From Paraspadella gotoi (lineage: Eukaryota > Chaetognatha), in assembly GCA_051294375.1 (NCBI GenBank), contig CM119266.1, positions 19,789,657 through 19,853,656 on the forward strand: a stretch of 64,000 nt of DNA, written 5' to 3'. Below are positions 47,650 through 61,469 of the stretch, piece after piece. The notes beneath the pieces were generated by a model that was not told where the DNA came from, made no database searches, and saw only the letters and a list, made by a program, of their open reading frames with translations. A program made the position numbers and the translations under genes. The stretch's first letter is position 1; each line of letters starts with the position of its first letter.

Positions 47650-47790
47650 TATTTTCCTTTTCCCCCCCGAACTTCATCACGAGTCCCCCGAGGCCGTGGA
47701 GGGGAACCGTTTCCCGAGAAAACCGGACTTTTCTTCTTCTCGGGTGGACTCGACCGTTTCAGTTCCTAGGTCTGTTTTGCTGAAGCGAAA
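47650..47790. other. Candidate short exon, strand unresolved
   Basis: A minus-strand frame follows a possible acceptor (CAGCAAAACAG, about 47771) and reads GTETVESTREEEKSGFLGKR to a natural stop. The plus strand has an open frame reading ...SPEAVEGNRFPRKPDFSSSR. The minus reading with acceptor and stop is slightly preferred. Confidence 0.2.
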
Positions 47791-48609
47791 TAAAGAAAAA
47801 AAAGTACTATCTCTTGTATCTTTAAATATCTCCGGTATTGTTCAAGGATCACCGTGTTATTCTCTCGCTCGCTCGTGCGCTCTCCGCATCATAATTTCCT
47901 CTTTTGCTTCTTCCCGTAAACATTTTTTTGTTCGGTTTTATTTTTTGGGTTTTTTTTTTATGCCTTTTGTTTTGGCTTTTTTTTTGTTTTTGGTTTCTCT
48001 GTTGGTCTTTGGGTTTATGTTTTATTTTTTAAGCTATTTTCTTCGCTTTAGTCTTTTGCAGAAGCTACAGAATCTCTTGTATCTTTATATCTCCCGAATA
48101 GTTTATTGTTCAATGCGTATTGTGTTGTTCTCTCTTTAGCTTGTGTACTTACGCTTCAAAGCTTCGTTTTCTTTCCGGTATGTTCATTAAGTTTTACCTA
48201 ATTTGGTTTTCTTACAATTAAGTTAAATAGATTTAAAAAGGTTGTAGAGAAGTTCCGTCTCTCTATGCCGCTCCAAGCAATATCAGTTGGTCCAGGAAAG
48301 TCTCGGCTAAATACGTTTTTTAACTCTTGTCGACTCATTTTTGGACGGGCGACGTTTGAACGTGTTTCCGCGGGCGAGAAGATAGAAATCTTCTTCAAAG
48401 GTGGCTAATATTCATTAATATTAAAATCATTAAACTGAAACAATTTTTGGCTGCAGTCGAAAAGCGATAATAATGATAGGTAGAAGTAACTTTTGGTTGA
48501 AGATTGACAGTATACTAATCAAGTCAAGACTGTATATTTCGATAAAACGGTTTAAATGTTAAACATCAAAATTTATTGCCACATAAATTCCTTGGAGTGA
48601 CTTACTATC

Positions 48610-48700
48610 ACCACCCGTTGGATTTGACTGTTCCTTCCATTATCGCCGTAATAGCGTAGTTGGCTAACGGTCACCAAGCCCAGAGTAACTGTCTTGAGAG
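48610..48700 (+). repeat. tRNA-derived SINE fragment, family B
   Basis: GACTGTTCCTTCCATTATCG then TAATAGCGTAGTTGGCTAACGG matches the head of the family in plus orientation. The tail diverges. Confidence 0.45.
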
Positions 48701-49764
48701 TAGACGGACTCATTGCCACGGTGAGAGAGCGAGAAGTAGGGCATAGGCGTTGGATGCATACCCTTAAGCGATGACGTGAGAGACGGTACTCAGCGATAGT
48801 AGGGCTCACCACTTATGACAACGGGGAGACATGTGTGATGCCTGGGGTGTGAGGTATCTCCCAACAGCTGGGGCTCAGGGCTTTGGACCTGCAGTGTCCA
48901 CTCTATGTCACTAGTATGTTTATGCCAACACCGTCAAACTTTACCAGCATGACCGCGAGGTTGGTGAACGAGTACTTGGCTGTCCAAGTCAATGGGACAA
49001 ACTGAGTTTCACCAAGCTATACGGGAGGCGAATTTAGGATTCGCCACAATATATACTTTTAATAACTGATGAAAGTTCTACGTTGTCATAAGTATAAAAA
49101 ATTTGTTCAAGAAGTATTTACTGATACCTTACCACTCTGCCAAATATTAAACAAAATGATTACATATTTTATGAATAATGATCATGTACACAGGGGCCTG
49201 TACAGAAATGGGCGGGCCCCTTGTATCAAGGTAAAAAATAAATTTAATTCCTTTCTGAAATACAGGGAGGTTTTATGACTAAATTTTTTAAAAATCGTTT
49301 GAATGGCTAAATAAAAGAAGAAAAAATATAATTTTTATTCAAGTAATTTAAATTTAAAATTATATTCATGACAAAAAGGTGCCCTTATCGACCTTTCCCC
49401 AGTATGTATCCCTATCAGAACATACGATTCTACATAGTAGTTTTATCCCTATTGTTAAAAAAAAATATATAAATAAAATATATAATATATAAAAAATATA
49501 TATAACTTTGGTCCCCCCTCAAAAAATTACCCCTTCCCACCCCTTTCTGTTCAGCCTCTTATATATTATGATTTTTCATTAATGACTTTCTAATAGGAAT
49601 GATGTACATGGTATTAAAATTCAAAAAAAATTATTTGGTTTTATTTTGGCCCACCCCCAATGTACATTGTAAAAGTTACTGCGAAGAAAAATCAAAGATG
49701 GTAGAGAGGTAAAGAAAAACCGTGGGTTAAGAGTTAAGGTCACTTCTTTGCTTCGATCTTCCAT

Positions 49765-50055
49765 CTTTTACAACCAATATAAAAAGTATCCATTCATTTA
49801 ATCAATTAGCTATTTTGCCCCTGACTTAAGGCCTCCATCCCTTTTACACGATGATAGCATAGCAGGACACTGCAAGCTGTCAATCAAGACTCTCTCACAG
49901 TCCAGTCAATCAAGACTCTCTCACAGTTCAGTCACAGAGTTCCTGACTTCCCTCTCAATGAAGTGGTGTAATATTTCAAAGAATGTTTCAATTGTATGAA
50001 AATACAACTCGGGGAATACTATTTTGTACTCCGCACTAGCATCAAAATGCAAGCA
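49765..50055 (-). repeat. TTGGTACAACCAA repeat family, full copy
   Basis: Inverse of the 33-kb copy over its whole length, ending in the shared TTTTGTACTCCGCACTAGC segment. Contains a local duplication of CAATCAAGACTCTCTCACAG. Partial copies occur near 7.1, 24.6, 25.0, 35.7, 36.2, 38.2, 43.8, 51.6 and 55.6 kb. Confidence 0.55.
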
Positions 50056-50449
50056 GCTGACTGTTATGAAATTGATTCAACAGACATTTAATTGTAAATA
50101 TGTTATAACTTATACGACGAATAATACGACAAGGACGTCTACCGTATTTGTCACTGCCTCATGGAGAGACACGCATTGTCTTGTCGAGTTAAGACACTCT
50201 TTGCGTCGGGACGGAATTGTATTGACAGTGAAGGTTCGGAAAACCGAGAAATTCGATTTGCGTTTCACTTTTGGCGTTTTTTTTAGTAACGCGAAAGCGT
50301 CCTCTATCGATTTTGAGCGGAAACGGAAGGAAAAGTAAAGAGAAAGAAAAAAGGGTAACAGAACAAAAAGGAAAAAAAATGACAGGAAAAAAAGTCAAAA
50401 AGAAGTTAACTAAAGATTTTTCCCTTCCGCATCTTAACGGTTAACCCTT

Positions 50450-50810
50450 TTTTTAGTTGCGACGCGAGTATTCACGAAGCAACTCAATAAGTTACTTTTT
50501 GGTCGGTCTGTCGATCGGTATTTCTGTCCGTCGGTTTGTCCCACTTACGTTAAAAATGTACATAATTTGCCTATAGTTAGTTGCTCATTTGTTAAGACAG
50601 AAAAAAACCTCAAATCTAAGGGAAATCCTAAAACTGTAAAGAATAAAAGACGGAATTCCGATACAGTGTGAGTCATAAATACACAGGCTAAGAAAGTTAT
50701 TGTAGTCATGTCGTCCTGTCATGTAGCGTCTTGTCATGTCATGTCGCGAGAAATACACGTAAAAACAAAGTCACTGCGGCGCAACACATTGGATCAGGCG
50801 ATCTTGTTTT
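50450..50810 (-). repeat. Palindrome-ended repeat copy
   Basis: Contains the degenerate palindrome end (GTTGCGACGCGAGTATTC), the GGTCGGTCTGTC block and the GCGGCGCAACACATT end, with local reiteration of a TCATGTC motif. Confidence 0.5.
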
Positions 50811-51124
50811 TAATAAATTTTCCAATCAACTTCAAAGTCCGTCAGTAAAATCGTGGCTCTTTTTTCCGAGAGTGCCTCATTTATATTCGATTTATTTTTA
50901 TTTTTTTCAGACGAAACCAAAAATCTGGATAAAAAAAGGAATTAAAAGGAAATTTTCACAATAATAAATAATTGTCAACTGAAAAAAAAAGTTAAAGAAA
51001 AACTACCAACGTGTAAGTACTTTTTCTTCTTATTTCATATTTTTATGAGTATGAATAGATTTCATTCCTCCTAAAAAGTTAGACGTCTCTCTCTCACACA
51101 CACACTCTTTCTCTCACACTGACA

Positions 51125-51255
51125 AATCGATTACCCGAGGGAAAACGGCCATTTGGGGTTGACCTGCTATCATCTTCGTCCCCGCCCTAATCTTTTGCCT
51201 CCCCGTAATGGGCAGACGCGGTCCGTGGTCCCAAAAACTCATTGTAACCTAATTT
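51125..51255 (-). other. Candidate first or internal exon
   Basis: A minus-strand frame from an ATG near 51244 reads MSFWDHGPRLPITGRQKIRA and continues to about 51137, where CGG|GTAATC gives a possible donor. Hydrophobic and basic residues are evenly mixed and the stretch is GC-richer than its surroundings. A shorter plus-strand frame (PEGKRPFGVDLLSSSS) also exists. No partner exon was found. Confidence 0.2.
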
Positions 51256-52006
51256 ATTCGTTGTTTTTATACTTATTTCTTCGATCGTTCGATAATATCC
51301 TTATTTATTATAATGTTATATATTTATCGGAATAACATATTTATTATTTAGGTATCATATTATTTATAAAATGCAATTTTTTTCATTATCATTTCCGATA
51401 TTGGTTGATAAGTTCTGTTGATATCGCAATCCAGTCTCCATACGGCATACCGTATTTCCTCTGGAATAGTTCATCTTCTCACACTAATTACGTTCAGGAA
51501 TCGTTTATATTATTGTTCTGCTTTCGCTGTTTTGTTCTGTTTTTAAAAGTTATTAATTAATTTTTTTCAATTTAACGATTAGATTATCTATTTTAACGGT
51601 TCGATTAATAATAATATATGCATATGAAATTGGTACAACCAATATAAAAATTATCCATTCATTTATATATAAGAGAGTAAGAGAGAGAGTATAAAGGAGA
51701 CGGAGTTAAAGCGGTGCCACTGGTAAATGCTACATGGCAAACCGCAAAGCAACGACGTAAGTGACAATCCGTCCTGATTAACGTTGCCTAGTCGTTTTGC
51801 GCAAGGCGAGCTTTCGTGAGCGGTTCAGTCCGTGAATATTGTATATAATAGCCATACCTGGAGGCAGGACTTGCCTATGCTAATAATTATTGCTTGGCAG
51901 AACTTGCCTATGCTCATAATTATTGCTTGGCAGGATTTGCTGATGATCATAATTACCGCTTCGTTATTTTACTTCTCGTTTAAATTTAATTTTCTTCGAG
52001 ATACTG

Positions 52007-52009
<3 letters not shown>

Positions 52010-52054
<45 letters not shown>
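52010..52054 (+). repeat. (CT)n microsatellite
   Basis: Pure CT run. Confidence 0.9.
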
Positions 52055-52060
<6 letters not shown>

Positions 52061-52224
52061 TGATTAGTAATTGTGAATCGCTACAGATTCCTTGTGATTT
52101 TTATAATAGTTACCGAAGAAAAAAATGGCAACAAAGAATTCATACAAACTCTTTGGGACTTGACCTTCCAACGTTTAATTTAATTCAGTCATCGTCTTTC
52201 TAAACGTCATTCCTTCGCTTATTT

Positions 52225-52389
52225 ATGAAGTCGTTTGTCAACTCGGTTGTCGTCTTCATCATCTCTTCCCGCGCTTTTCCCGGTCCGTGTCAAAGGTCAA
52301 GGTCAGAACCAACCGCGATGACGTCTTCCCCTTTCCGCCTTCAAAAACACTCCATCTACCTTGAGACTCTCTACTTCTTCGTCGGTTAA
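52225..52389 (+). other. Possible 54-aa small ORF
   Basis: The ATG at 52225 opens MKSFVNSVVVFIISS, a short basic-then-hydrophobic start that could be a signal sequence, followed by a polar region and a stop at the edge of a dispersed repeat copy. A minus-strand frame over the same bases (WSVFEGGKGKTSSRLVLT) is also open. There is no splice or homology support. Confidence 0.12.
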
Positions 52390-53230
52390 AAATGCCTATA
52401 CTATAGGCTATAGTCGGTTGCTCATTTGTCAAAACAGGAAAAAACCTCAAATCTATGTGACTGCTAGCGCCGTCTTCAAAAATCATAAAACTATAAAGAA
52501 TGAATGACGGTTTAGGAAAGTCACTGCGGCGCAACACACATTTGAATTTCCGTTCTTGTTATTTAAACGCTTTCTCGGCTTTCCTCATCTTACGGCGTTT
52601 TTCTTCCTTATTTATTTCAAACATTTTCCTTATTTGCAACCCCATTCGGCCACCCTATTCTTATAGTATCACATTGTGGAAAATCCTTCGGTAATCCCAA
52701 CAGTTCCAAGACCATCCACCTCAATCCCAAATTTACTCAATCTACTACCAACAATGCTCCAGCCACCACCGGAAGATCAAGATGATCAAACTATCTCATA
52801 AGCTTTCGACCCACCGGGCCAAAGGCTTGGTGGGAGGCTATGTGGAAGTGAATCCATTATATGTTATACAGTAGACATTGTTTTATTTCTTTCGTTTCGT
52901 AGCGTAAGTAGCATTAAAGTAGAAAAATTAAAAAACTGAAATAAATTCGTTTTCAGAAACAAAACAAAAATGTTTCTCGTTATACAGTATGGTGTCTTGA
53001 ATAAAAATGATTTGAATAATGCGTTGAATACTCCATGTGGAAGGTATATTTAGTTATATTTTTAGTTGCGCAACACACATAGGAATTTTCGGTCTTGTTT
53101 TTTATTTTTCGTAACAAATGAAATCTCTGGTATTATTACTCTTTTAGGAAATGGAAAAAATAAGATTACAATACAAAAGTCAATATGAGTACTTCCTTTT
53201 GCTGAAGGATTTTGCCAAATCCGGTCTCAT

Positions 53231-53343
<113 letters not shown>

Positions 53344-54929
53344 TTTCTCTTGAATGATTCAGGCGGTTCATCCTCTTAAGGGGTTGATCTCTCCTGCCTC
53401 CGCGGTCAAAGGCAAAAATCTGCAATCTGAGTTTGGCATAAACATTTCCGCCGATGGGAAGGAATAGCTTCTTGGCTTTTTAAGGCACACCGAGTTTATA
53501 CGAAGTTTATACGTGGAACTATTAGAGAATATGAAAATAAAATAGTTTCAATATTTTCTTGTAGGTAAAAACGGGGAGGTCTTTAAAAATTAATTTCTTA
53601 CCATGCAAAATGAAGAAAAATTTAAAGTTTTGTTTTTTTTAGGTTGGATAAAAATTATTATTACAATATTTGTAGATTTTCTGGTTTTATCATTGAATAT
53701 TTGAAAAGACTATAAATCTTTGCCAATGATAATAATAGTGATAATTTTTTAAAGTTTTTTTTATATTTTTAATCGTCAAAATTGTAAAAAATTCTTTCAT
53801 TTATACAACTTTTTAAGCTCTATCAGAATCCGTTCTTGATTTTTAAAATTTTTAAAATTTTTAAAATCACTTTTTTCTATTACTTTCTGTAAGTTTTCTG
53901 AAGAAATGTTAAATAAAATAATATTAATATTATAATCTTCTGAAAGCCCTTTCAAATCTAAAGAGAATGACGTACTTACTAAAATTGAACCGGCCCAGCT
54001 TTAATTTAATTAGGATATTCAAAAACGAGACATCTTTCCCAACATCAATAGCTGAAGGGTAAATTTAAGATTTTTACAAATTGTGATTGGCTATCTTAAA
54101 TCTTTTTTTCTCAGGCTCTTTCATGATACATATATAAATAATAATATTTTATGTTTAATAATTTAAACAGGTCATATATTTTAAAAAATGATTTAAAATT
54201 TTAGATAATTCACTTTTGACTCTCTTAATTGAAACAAGGCTGGGCAGTTTAATTGTTATGTTAGTGCTTTCGTAAGTATATCATTCTCTTCCTATTTTAA
54301 GGGCTTTCTGGGGATATTAATATTGTTAATATCTTAATAAATACTTTGTTTAAAAAAGTGCTAAAAATTTAAATAAAAATTTGAATTTAAAACCAATGAG
54401 TTGGAAAATGAAATCCGATTTTAAAAGCCAACTTTCTCCACTCATTTTCAAGGCGTATCTTAACTGATCAATATAAAATTTGAACACATAAATGATTTTA
54501 ATATTTTCTACTCAACTAATTATTAAAATCAATGAAAAAACAACTGGTTTGCAAATGACAGCGTTTTTTTACCGGCGCTTGTAAAATTGTCACCATGAAT
54601 TGTACACAATGAACTAAATGAAATGGTTACAGTAAAAATTCGTTGTCAAAGAAAAAAAATAAAATTATTTTGGAGAACGTTATGTTGTAAAAAGTTTGAA
54701 ACTTTAGCCCATTTAAGCAAAACATAAGTTTGGTTAAAACAAAACAAAAAAAGTAAAAGTATGTTTCTCCTTCGAACTGCATTGCAATACGTCGAAAGCT
54801 CGATGTGAAACTCATTCACTTAACTTTTCCAGCTTTCCCTCTTTCCTCCCTCGAGATTTCCGACTTTGACGACATTTTCCATATTCGCCTCTTTTTACCT
54901 TTTTCTCTTCTTTTCACTCCTACTCTTCC

Positions 54930-55310
54930 TCCTCTTCCTCCTCTTCTTCCTCCTCTTCCTCCTCACTTTCGTCCACATTTTTCGAGTCGTAATTCTCTCC
55001 TTTCAATTTCCCAGTCGTGCAATATCTTCTCATATCTTACGCTTAATCGCAAGTTTTTTTTTTCGTCGGAACTTTGAAGTTTAGTAAATTTTTTTAAAGT
55101 AAACCTATGTGATTTAATATTTTTATTCTAAGTATTCAGTCGAGACTCGCACGTTTCCAACTTGCTGAGCTTAATAGTTAATGTCTTCATAAGCTCTGTG
55201 GCAAACAACAAAAACGAGCGCAGCTTCGTCTTGAAGTTGAAGGAAATTTACGTTTTCTTCGAAGAAACCGCGCCGCGGTATATCTCATTTTCCAGTTTTT
55301 CTTGACTATG
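54930..55310. other. Coding-like island, probably exon(s)
   Basis: On the minus strand a frame of about 45 codons reads ...RLSVRYEKILHDWEIERREL and reaches a good donor (AA|GTGAGG) near 54970, next to a Glu-rich run. Another minus frame upstream reads ...FLLFATELMKTLTIKLSK. On the plus strand, after a TATTCAG acceptor at about 55139, a frame reads ...NNKNERSFVLKLKEIYVF to a stop near 55305. The two strands are mutually exclusive as simple models. The minus coiled-coil-like reading has the better donor. Confidence 0.22.
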
Positions 55311-55528
55311 TATCTCAGGCTTGAGTTAAGTCGCCTCAACAACAACTAATACTAAAAAAACTATAGACGAATTCCGATGCAGTACGTGTCATAAATATAC
55401 GGGCTAAGAAAGTTATTGTAGTCAGGTTATATCACGTCATGTCATGTCATGTCACGAGAAATACACGTGATGAGGCAGTCACTGCGGCGCAACACATTTG
55501 AATTACCGTTCTTGTTTATTATTATTAT

Positions 55529-55529
<1 letters not shown>

Positions 55530-55575
<46 letters not shown>

Positions 55576-55576
55576 T
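55530..55576 (+). repeat. (AGT)n microsatellite
   Basis: About 15 AGT units after a short ATT run, at the end of a palindrome-family repeat copy. Confidence 0.85.
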
Positions 55577-55872
55577 TATAACATTGTATAACCTAGTATA
55601 ACATATTATACCACTTCATTGATAGGGAAGCCAGGTACTCTGGAGTAAATAGAAAACACCAAAATCATTTGTATAACTAATATAAAAATTATCTATTCAT
55701 TTAATAATATGCTTTCTTGTCCCTGACGTTGGACGGGCTATGGCGGGTGATACAGTTTTTTTGTTTTTTTTGTTTTTTTTTGGTTTAAATTAGAGATATC
55801 AAAACAGTTCCTACATGTTTTCCCCATTTGTTGTGGTTCGAAAGCTAAGACAAAGAAAGAGTGATAAAGAGA

Positions 55873-55874
<2 letters not shown>

Positions 55875-55921
<47 letters not shown>
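55875..55921 (+). repeat. (GA)n microsatellite
   Basis: GA run with one GC interruption. Confidence 0.85.
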
Positions 55922-55922
<1 letters not shown>

Positions 55923-56117
55923 ATAGGTTAAAAAAAGAAAGAGAGATTAAACAAGAAAGGAATAAGATATCTCATAAATGAAGCGATACTAATACTAATT
56001 GGTTGCACTCAAATACTAATTAGTTGCATTCGATTTCATGAGAGCCCAAAAGAAAGAAAGGCGTTTACCGTTTAGCGTGCGAAGACTAACTTCGCCGCGA
56101 AGAACACCTTCGACTTC

Positions 56118-56195
56118 ATCTTAATTTTAATCTTAATTTTAATTTTAATCTTAATTTTAATTTTAATTTTCATCTTAATCTTCATCTTAATTTTC
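56118..56195 (+). repeat. AATTTTAATCTT tandem repeat
   Basis: Six-base units alternating AATTTT and AATCTT, just left of the assembly gap. Confidence 0.7.
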
Positions 56196-56236
56196 TCCGT
56201 CGATCACGAATTCTCTTTTCTCCCTTTTCTCTCTTT

Positions 56237-56501
56237 NNNNNNNNNNNNNNNNNNNNNNNNNNNNNNNNNNNNNNNNNNNNNNNNNNNNNNNNNNNNNNNN
56301 NNNNNNNNNNNNNNNNNNNNNNNNNNNNNNNNNNNNNNNNNNNNNNNNNNNNNNNNNNNNNNNNNNNNNNNNNNNNNNNNNNNNNNNNNNNNNNNNNNNN
56401 NNNNNNNNNNNNNNNNNNNNNNNNNNNNNNNNNNNNNNNNNNNNNNNNNNNNNNNNNNNNNNNNNNNNNNNNNNNNNNNNNNNNNNNNNNNNNNNNNNNN
56501 N
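56237..56501. other. Assembly gap (265 N)
   Basis: Run of N. A G-run follows and a CT-rich run precedes it, so the missing sequence is probably low complexity. Confidence 0.99.
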
Positions 56502-56794
56502 GGGGGGGGTGGGCCCTCTTCGTCCCGATGGAGACGAAGGGCGTAACACGGAAAGACGGCTGTTGGCGTTACCGGAAACGGGGATTTAGGGTCACGGGAG
56601 TCGAGACTAGAGTGGAAAGAACTGGATCGTAGGCGGCAACCGAAGGCGGCCCGGAGTTGCCCTGCTCTATTTGACGGCTTTTTCGAAAAACAATTGACTT
56701 TTTTAGAAGAGAAAAGCGAGAGACTGAGACAGAGAACGACTGAGAGATGAGACCGACCTGAGAAGAGCAGAGCAAGAGCACGAGAGAGAGAGAG

Positions 56795-56836
<42 letters not shown>

Positions 56837-58405
56837 CATTATTGGGCCCATCATCGCGCGGGACGCTGTAATTGATGGCTTGGGATTTGATTGTCCAGGG
56901 GTTTTCCCAGTTAAAGCGAGAGGCGTGTTCGCCCTCTGCGTCGGAACGGCAGCCGCCATTTTTTTTTTTTTTTCTTTGTTTTTTTTTTTTGGTTATACGA
57001 TTGGAAGCGAAAAGAAAGGAGACGAAGAAAATCACGAACAATCGAGCAAAAAGAAACAAAGATAATTTTTCGAATTAAATGTAAATCGACGTCATTCCTA
57101 CGATGCGCATTAGAGTGGAGCACTCAAGAACAAGAAACTTAATTGAATGATCGAACAAGGATTTTTAGATGTGAGATAGTATGATTAACAAGTACAAAAA
57201 ATATTTTGTTCATATTGTCTCGGGAACCGAATAGTAAAATATAATATATTTGTGATACTATTCTTAAATTTATCGATTTTATAAGGATATTACTATATTG
57301 AATATGGAATTTACTATACAGTTATGCTAAAAAAAATTTAAAATTTGTTAATTATACATTCATAGGCAGCCAAAAAATAATGTTCAATCGCTCATCTTTT
57401 CATCACTCCACCCTAATGCGTATGCTTAAAACTTATCATAAAAGTAATAAACCATGAGATGCTTCTTGAACATATGTTTCGCTATATTGTAGTCTCGTTG
57501 TCATTTGAAAATGCATCCACGAAAGAAAGTCACAGTGGCGCAACGCCCAGAACTGGCCGCTTCTAATTTTAGTTGACAAATAGGTGATCAATTGATCACT
57601 GATCAATCATATAAGATGCTTGTTGAGCATAAGTTTCATACATATTGGTAAGTAGTATATACGTTTATACCTATGTACGTAAAATTGTGGGAAAAAAACG
57701 TAGCGACTGTACAATGTATAACATTGTACAATGTACATTGTAAGTGTTCAAGGGTATATATATAATATATATATATATTATTTTCCCAATTTTACGTTGC
57801 ATGATCAAATTCTCGGACTTTCGAACTCAAAGTCTATTCGGGTGAAAAAAGAAAAAAAAAGGATTCTCGGCGGAGAAAGAAGCGAAGTTTTCCAAGTTCT
57901 CTCTCTTTTTTTTTTTTTCTCGGCAGGGTTTCATTCAAGTAGTCGGCTCGTCGACCGGAGAATTTTATCGCTGAGAAAACGCGAACACAAATTCGGCGCC
58001 GAGAAGAAAATGAAAAAAAATCTTCGTGAAAAATGAAAACGAGAGCGAAAATTAATGAATAGAAAATGAAGACAACAAAATAGCAAGTCTGGAGAGACAA
58101 AGAAAAAAAAGGGAGGAAAGATATTAAATAGGAAATAATGATGAGGATGAAATTGAATGGGAAGATAGAAGAGACAGGGGGGGAGAGGGAGAAGAAGAAA
58201 AGGGGAGGGCAGAGAGAGAGAGAGAGAGTCAGAGGGGTAAAAAGGAAAATTAGGCGCCACGAAGGTTGAAATTTAGTTTTTTTTTAAAAAATGCCGCGGT
58301 TTTCTGGTTCTACCGGCTAAAACCCGCGGTTCCGTTTTTTTTTTTTCCCGCCGCCTCAAAACCGCATCGTCGTTTTTCTTAATTAACTTTGCATCTCTAT
58401 TTTTT

Positions 58406-58407
<2 letters not shown>

Positions 58408-58441
<34 letters not shown>
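58408..58441 (+). repeat. (GAC)n microsatellite
   Basis: About 11 GAC/ACG units. Confidence 0.8.
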
Positions 58442-58442
<1 letters not shown>

Positions 58443-59334
58443 TACAGTGACGCGTTTGCTTTCTCTCTTTGAATGCTTTTGAGTTAAGCAATGCGTCTTC
58501 TACATGGGTGCGACATGGGTGTCGAGTCTGGCCCTAGTTTTAAAAATAGTTTTAAATGAAGCGATAACGGAATATTTAATGGAATGATAATGACTTAGAT
58601 TTAAATAAATATTGATCTCGGTAACACAGAAATCAGAATCATTGGTAAATCCTTTACGTAATAATAGATATGAAATGGTATATATAATTCGTTCTCAAAT
58701 TTCAAATAGATTATTGTCTTTAGTTAACACCCACCTATTTACTGTTTATCAACCGTGTTCGTGTTCACTCAAAATGATGGTTTTTTATTACTTTTTCTTG
58801 GTAATTAATAAAGAGCGACCTATATAGAGCTGATTATTAATGGTGTCTGCTTACAGCAGCCATGACTCTAAAAATTTAAATCACGTAGTCGGCTTTTTTA
58901 AATAAAATTATTTAAAATAACTTCGGACATCTAATGTCATGGATCAAATTTTTAATACACTTTTATTCGCAATACTTATTAAACAGGCGCGATTTAAAAT
59001 GCAGAGTATGACTGCGGTGAATGGCGAAGGTTAAAACTTACAACGTCGAGAAAATTGCCTCGCTAAAACGTTGCGAGGGCGTCTGCTAGAGTCACAAAGG
59101 GCACAAAGGATACAACCAGAAACATATTAAGATCGCTTTTTTTTTGGAAAATCAAAAAAATCTTAATCTGGAATTTTAAATGGAATTTTATCCGGGGGCT
59201 AATACCCGCAAGCTGTTAAAGAAAAATATATTTTTTTAATTACTTCGTTACTGAAGACTAAAGACTGAAATGATAATTAACGAAAATTGGGCCTTATTTT
59301 CTCAAAACGCCTCTTAAATTCGGAATTAGGTTAC

Positions 59335-59615
59335 TTTTTTTAGTTAAAGATTAGGTTAGGGATTAGGTTAGTAAATAAGGCCAGGTTTATAATTTTTTTT
59401 ATTATTTATTTTATTATTTTTTATTTATTTTCTATTTAACTTGGTTTATAATTTTTTTTTTTGATTTTATTTTATTCTATTTATTTTCTATTTAACTTGG
59501 TTTATAATTAGGGTTAGGGATTCGGGTTGGAGTCTAGTGTTTAAGGTCATGGTTAGGGTTTAGGGATTAGGGATTAGGGTGAGGGACGAGGGACGGGGGT
59601 TAGGGATTGGTCATA
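59335..59615 (+). repeat. Degenerate TTAGGG-like tract
   Basis: Repeated GGTTAGGG, GGATTAGGG and GTTTAGGG variants with a duplicated TTTATTTTCTATTTAACTTG block. Similar tracts lie near 62340-62440 (same sense), 27345-27420, 39040-39220 and 21110-21180. Confidence 0.6.
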
Positions 59616-60007
59616 TTGATCATAGAATCAATAGATTAAAAGTAAAATTAAAAGTAAAATTGTCAAACGCTTCCGCCATTTATCATTAAGTTTTTTTTCG
59701 CATTATTTTTTTCCCTCTTCTACACATACTAGTCATAGTAGTCATACCCATAGAAAGTTTCTTTCTTCCCGCTTATTTTTGGGTAAGTTTTAAAGGACTC
59801 ATCTCTCTTTCTTACTTTTATTTCATTCGAGTCAATTTATGCGAAGGTATTTTTCAAAAAGAAAAATAGTTTTTCCCCTTTTTTTGTAGTTTAAAAAAAA
59901 AAACCGAATCTGAATCGAAATAAAACTTTAGATTAAATTAACTCAACCAAAACCAGAAACAGATTTCAACATCTAACGGGGAAAAAAAAGAAGAAAATAA
60001 CTCAAGA

Positions 60008-60241
60008 ATGAAATCTCTTTCTGAAACGTCACCTCTTTGCGTGAAACTTTTTCACGTTCATGACGGCGTAAGAAATTCTTTTCCTTGTCGTTGTCTGGTT
60101 AAGATTGGTAGTTGGATCTTCTTATTGCAGATTCTTATTCTATTATTCACTTTGTCGGTCTGTCGGACCGGGCATCACGGCTTTACTCAGAGCTACCGGG
60201 TCAAGACTGAACCTGGGGTCCTGGGAAGTACCCGCTGTTAA
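60008..60241 (+). other. Possible 77-aa ORF with one membrane segment
   Basis: The ORF starts MKSLSETSPLCVKLFHVHDG, has a hydrophobic segment (GSWIFLLQILILLFTLSVC) near residues 35-53, and ends ...VKTEPGVLGSTRC. An internal TTATTGCAG could instead be an acceptor for a C-terminal exon. There are no neighbours or family support. Confidence 0.15.
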
Positions 60242-61469
60242 TACTAATAATTGTAAATTTATGTCTTAACGGAAATTTTCTTATGGTTAATTCTCGTCTC
60301 GCAGATCTTTTAATGGTTTAATGCTTTGACTAGTTCATTAGCATCGATTTACAGTATTCTAATTTAAATTATAAGCGCATTAAACCTTACTCTTAAATAA
60401 ATCTGCATACAGTGATGGAGGCATTCCGAGTGAGTCGGAAGGAGAGAGAGAGAAAAAGAAGGTGACAGAATAAGAGTGAAAGAGCGAGAGCGAGCGAGAG
60501 TTTTTATGTTTTTACATATTGTCGCAGCCGCGATCTTAAGACGGATATGAAGCCTCCTAGCTCCACCTGCGCTTCTTTTTGATTGGTTCCGGCTTCTTTC
60601 CAATTGCGGTACTGTTGCTCTTAATTTCTTTTTGGGTTCTTTTGTTTGTAATTTCGGTTTTTTTAATTAAATTCCGTGCGATGGCGATTAGTGTACGAAA
60701 TGCATTAGACCCACTGGATAGTATTAGTTTAATATTTAAAAGTAAAGAGGAAAATTGTTATGGGTTCTCTTCAGATTTAACCATTTTATTATTTATGAGA
60801 TGAAAGCGAAAACCAGCCTTGTCACGATAACGTTGCATGCGTTGCTTTCAACGAAGTGACAAGATTCTCAAAAATATTTAAATGCGCAGAGAATTTTTTT
60901 TTTTTAAATTGAGTTTTGGAAACCCTCGTCTGTTCTGTTTAATGTTTAATGTTCTGTTTTTAACTTAAAAAAAAATTACTAAGTCGAAACGCGATGACAA
61001 ATAAAAAATTGCCAATATACTTGAAGGATAGAAACTTGTAAGAGAAGATATGTGGTACAATTGTACATTTCACAAAAGTGAGTTATGTGTAATTTCGAAA
61101 TGAGAAAAATTCTTTCAAAATACGCGTCTCGAGGATTTACAATTCTTAAGGGAGTTTTTGTGACTTTATGAAGGGCGGATCTTTCATTTGACTTTTTTTT
61201 CTTTTTCCCGTCAGGTGTCAGTCGCTTGATTGATGAAAAATATTCTGCTTTCTCTCTTGCTCTCTTTTCGTCTCTCGGGAGAAAGGGAGACAATTGTCAG
61301 ACTCAATCTCGTCCACGGCTCGCGTTCTTCCTCTTTTTTCTTGTTAGTTTCTTTTCACGCCACATTTTACCAAATTTCTCATATAATTACAAATCGCAAA
61401 TCTTTATTTTTCGATCCAGAGTTACGTATAAATTAAATTAGATTTTTACATAAAAAAGATTTATATACA

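Noticed and set aside
54930-55310. A confident strand call for this island
   Set aside because: Both strands are open with plausible splice sites, so only a strand-neutral entry was made.
56187-56959. ORFs of 120 and 251 aa
   Set aside because: They cross the 265-base N gap, so the frames are not real sequence.
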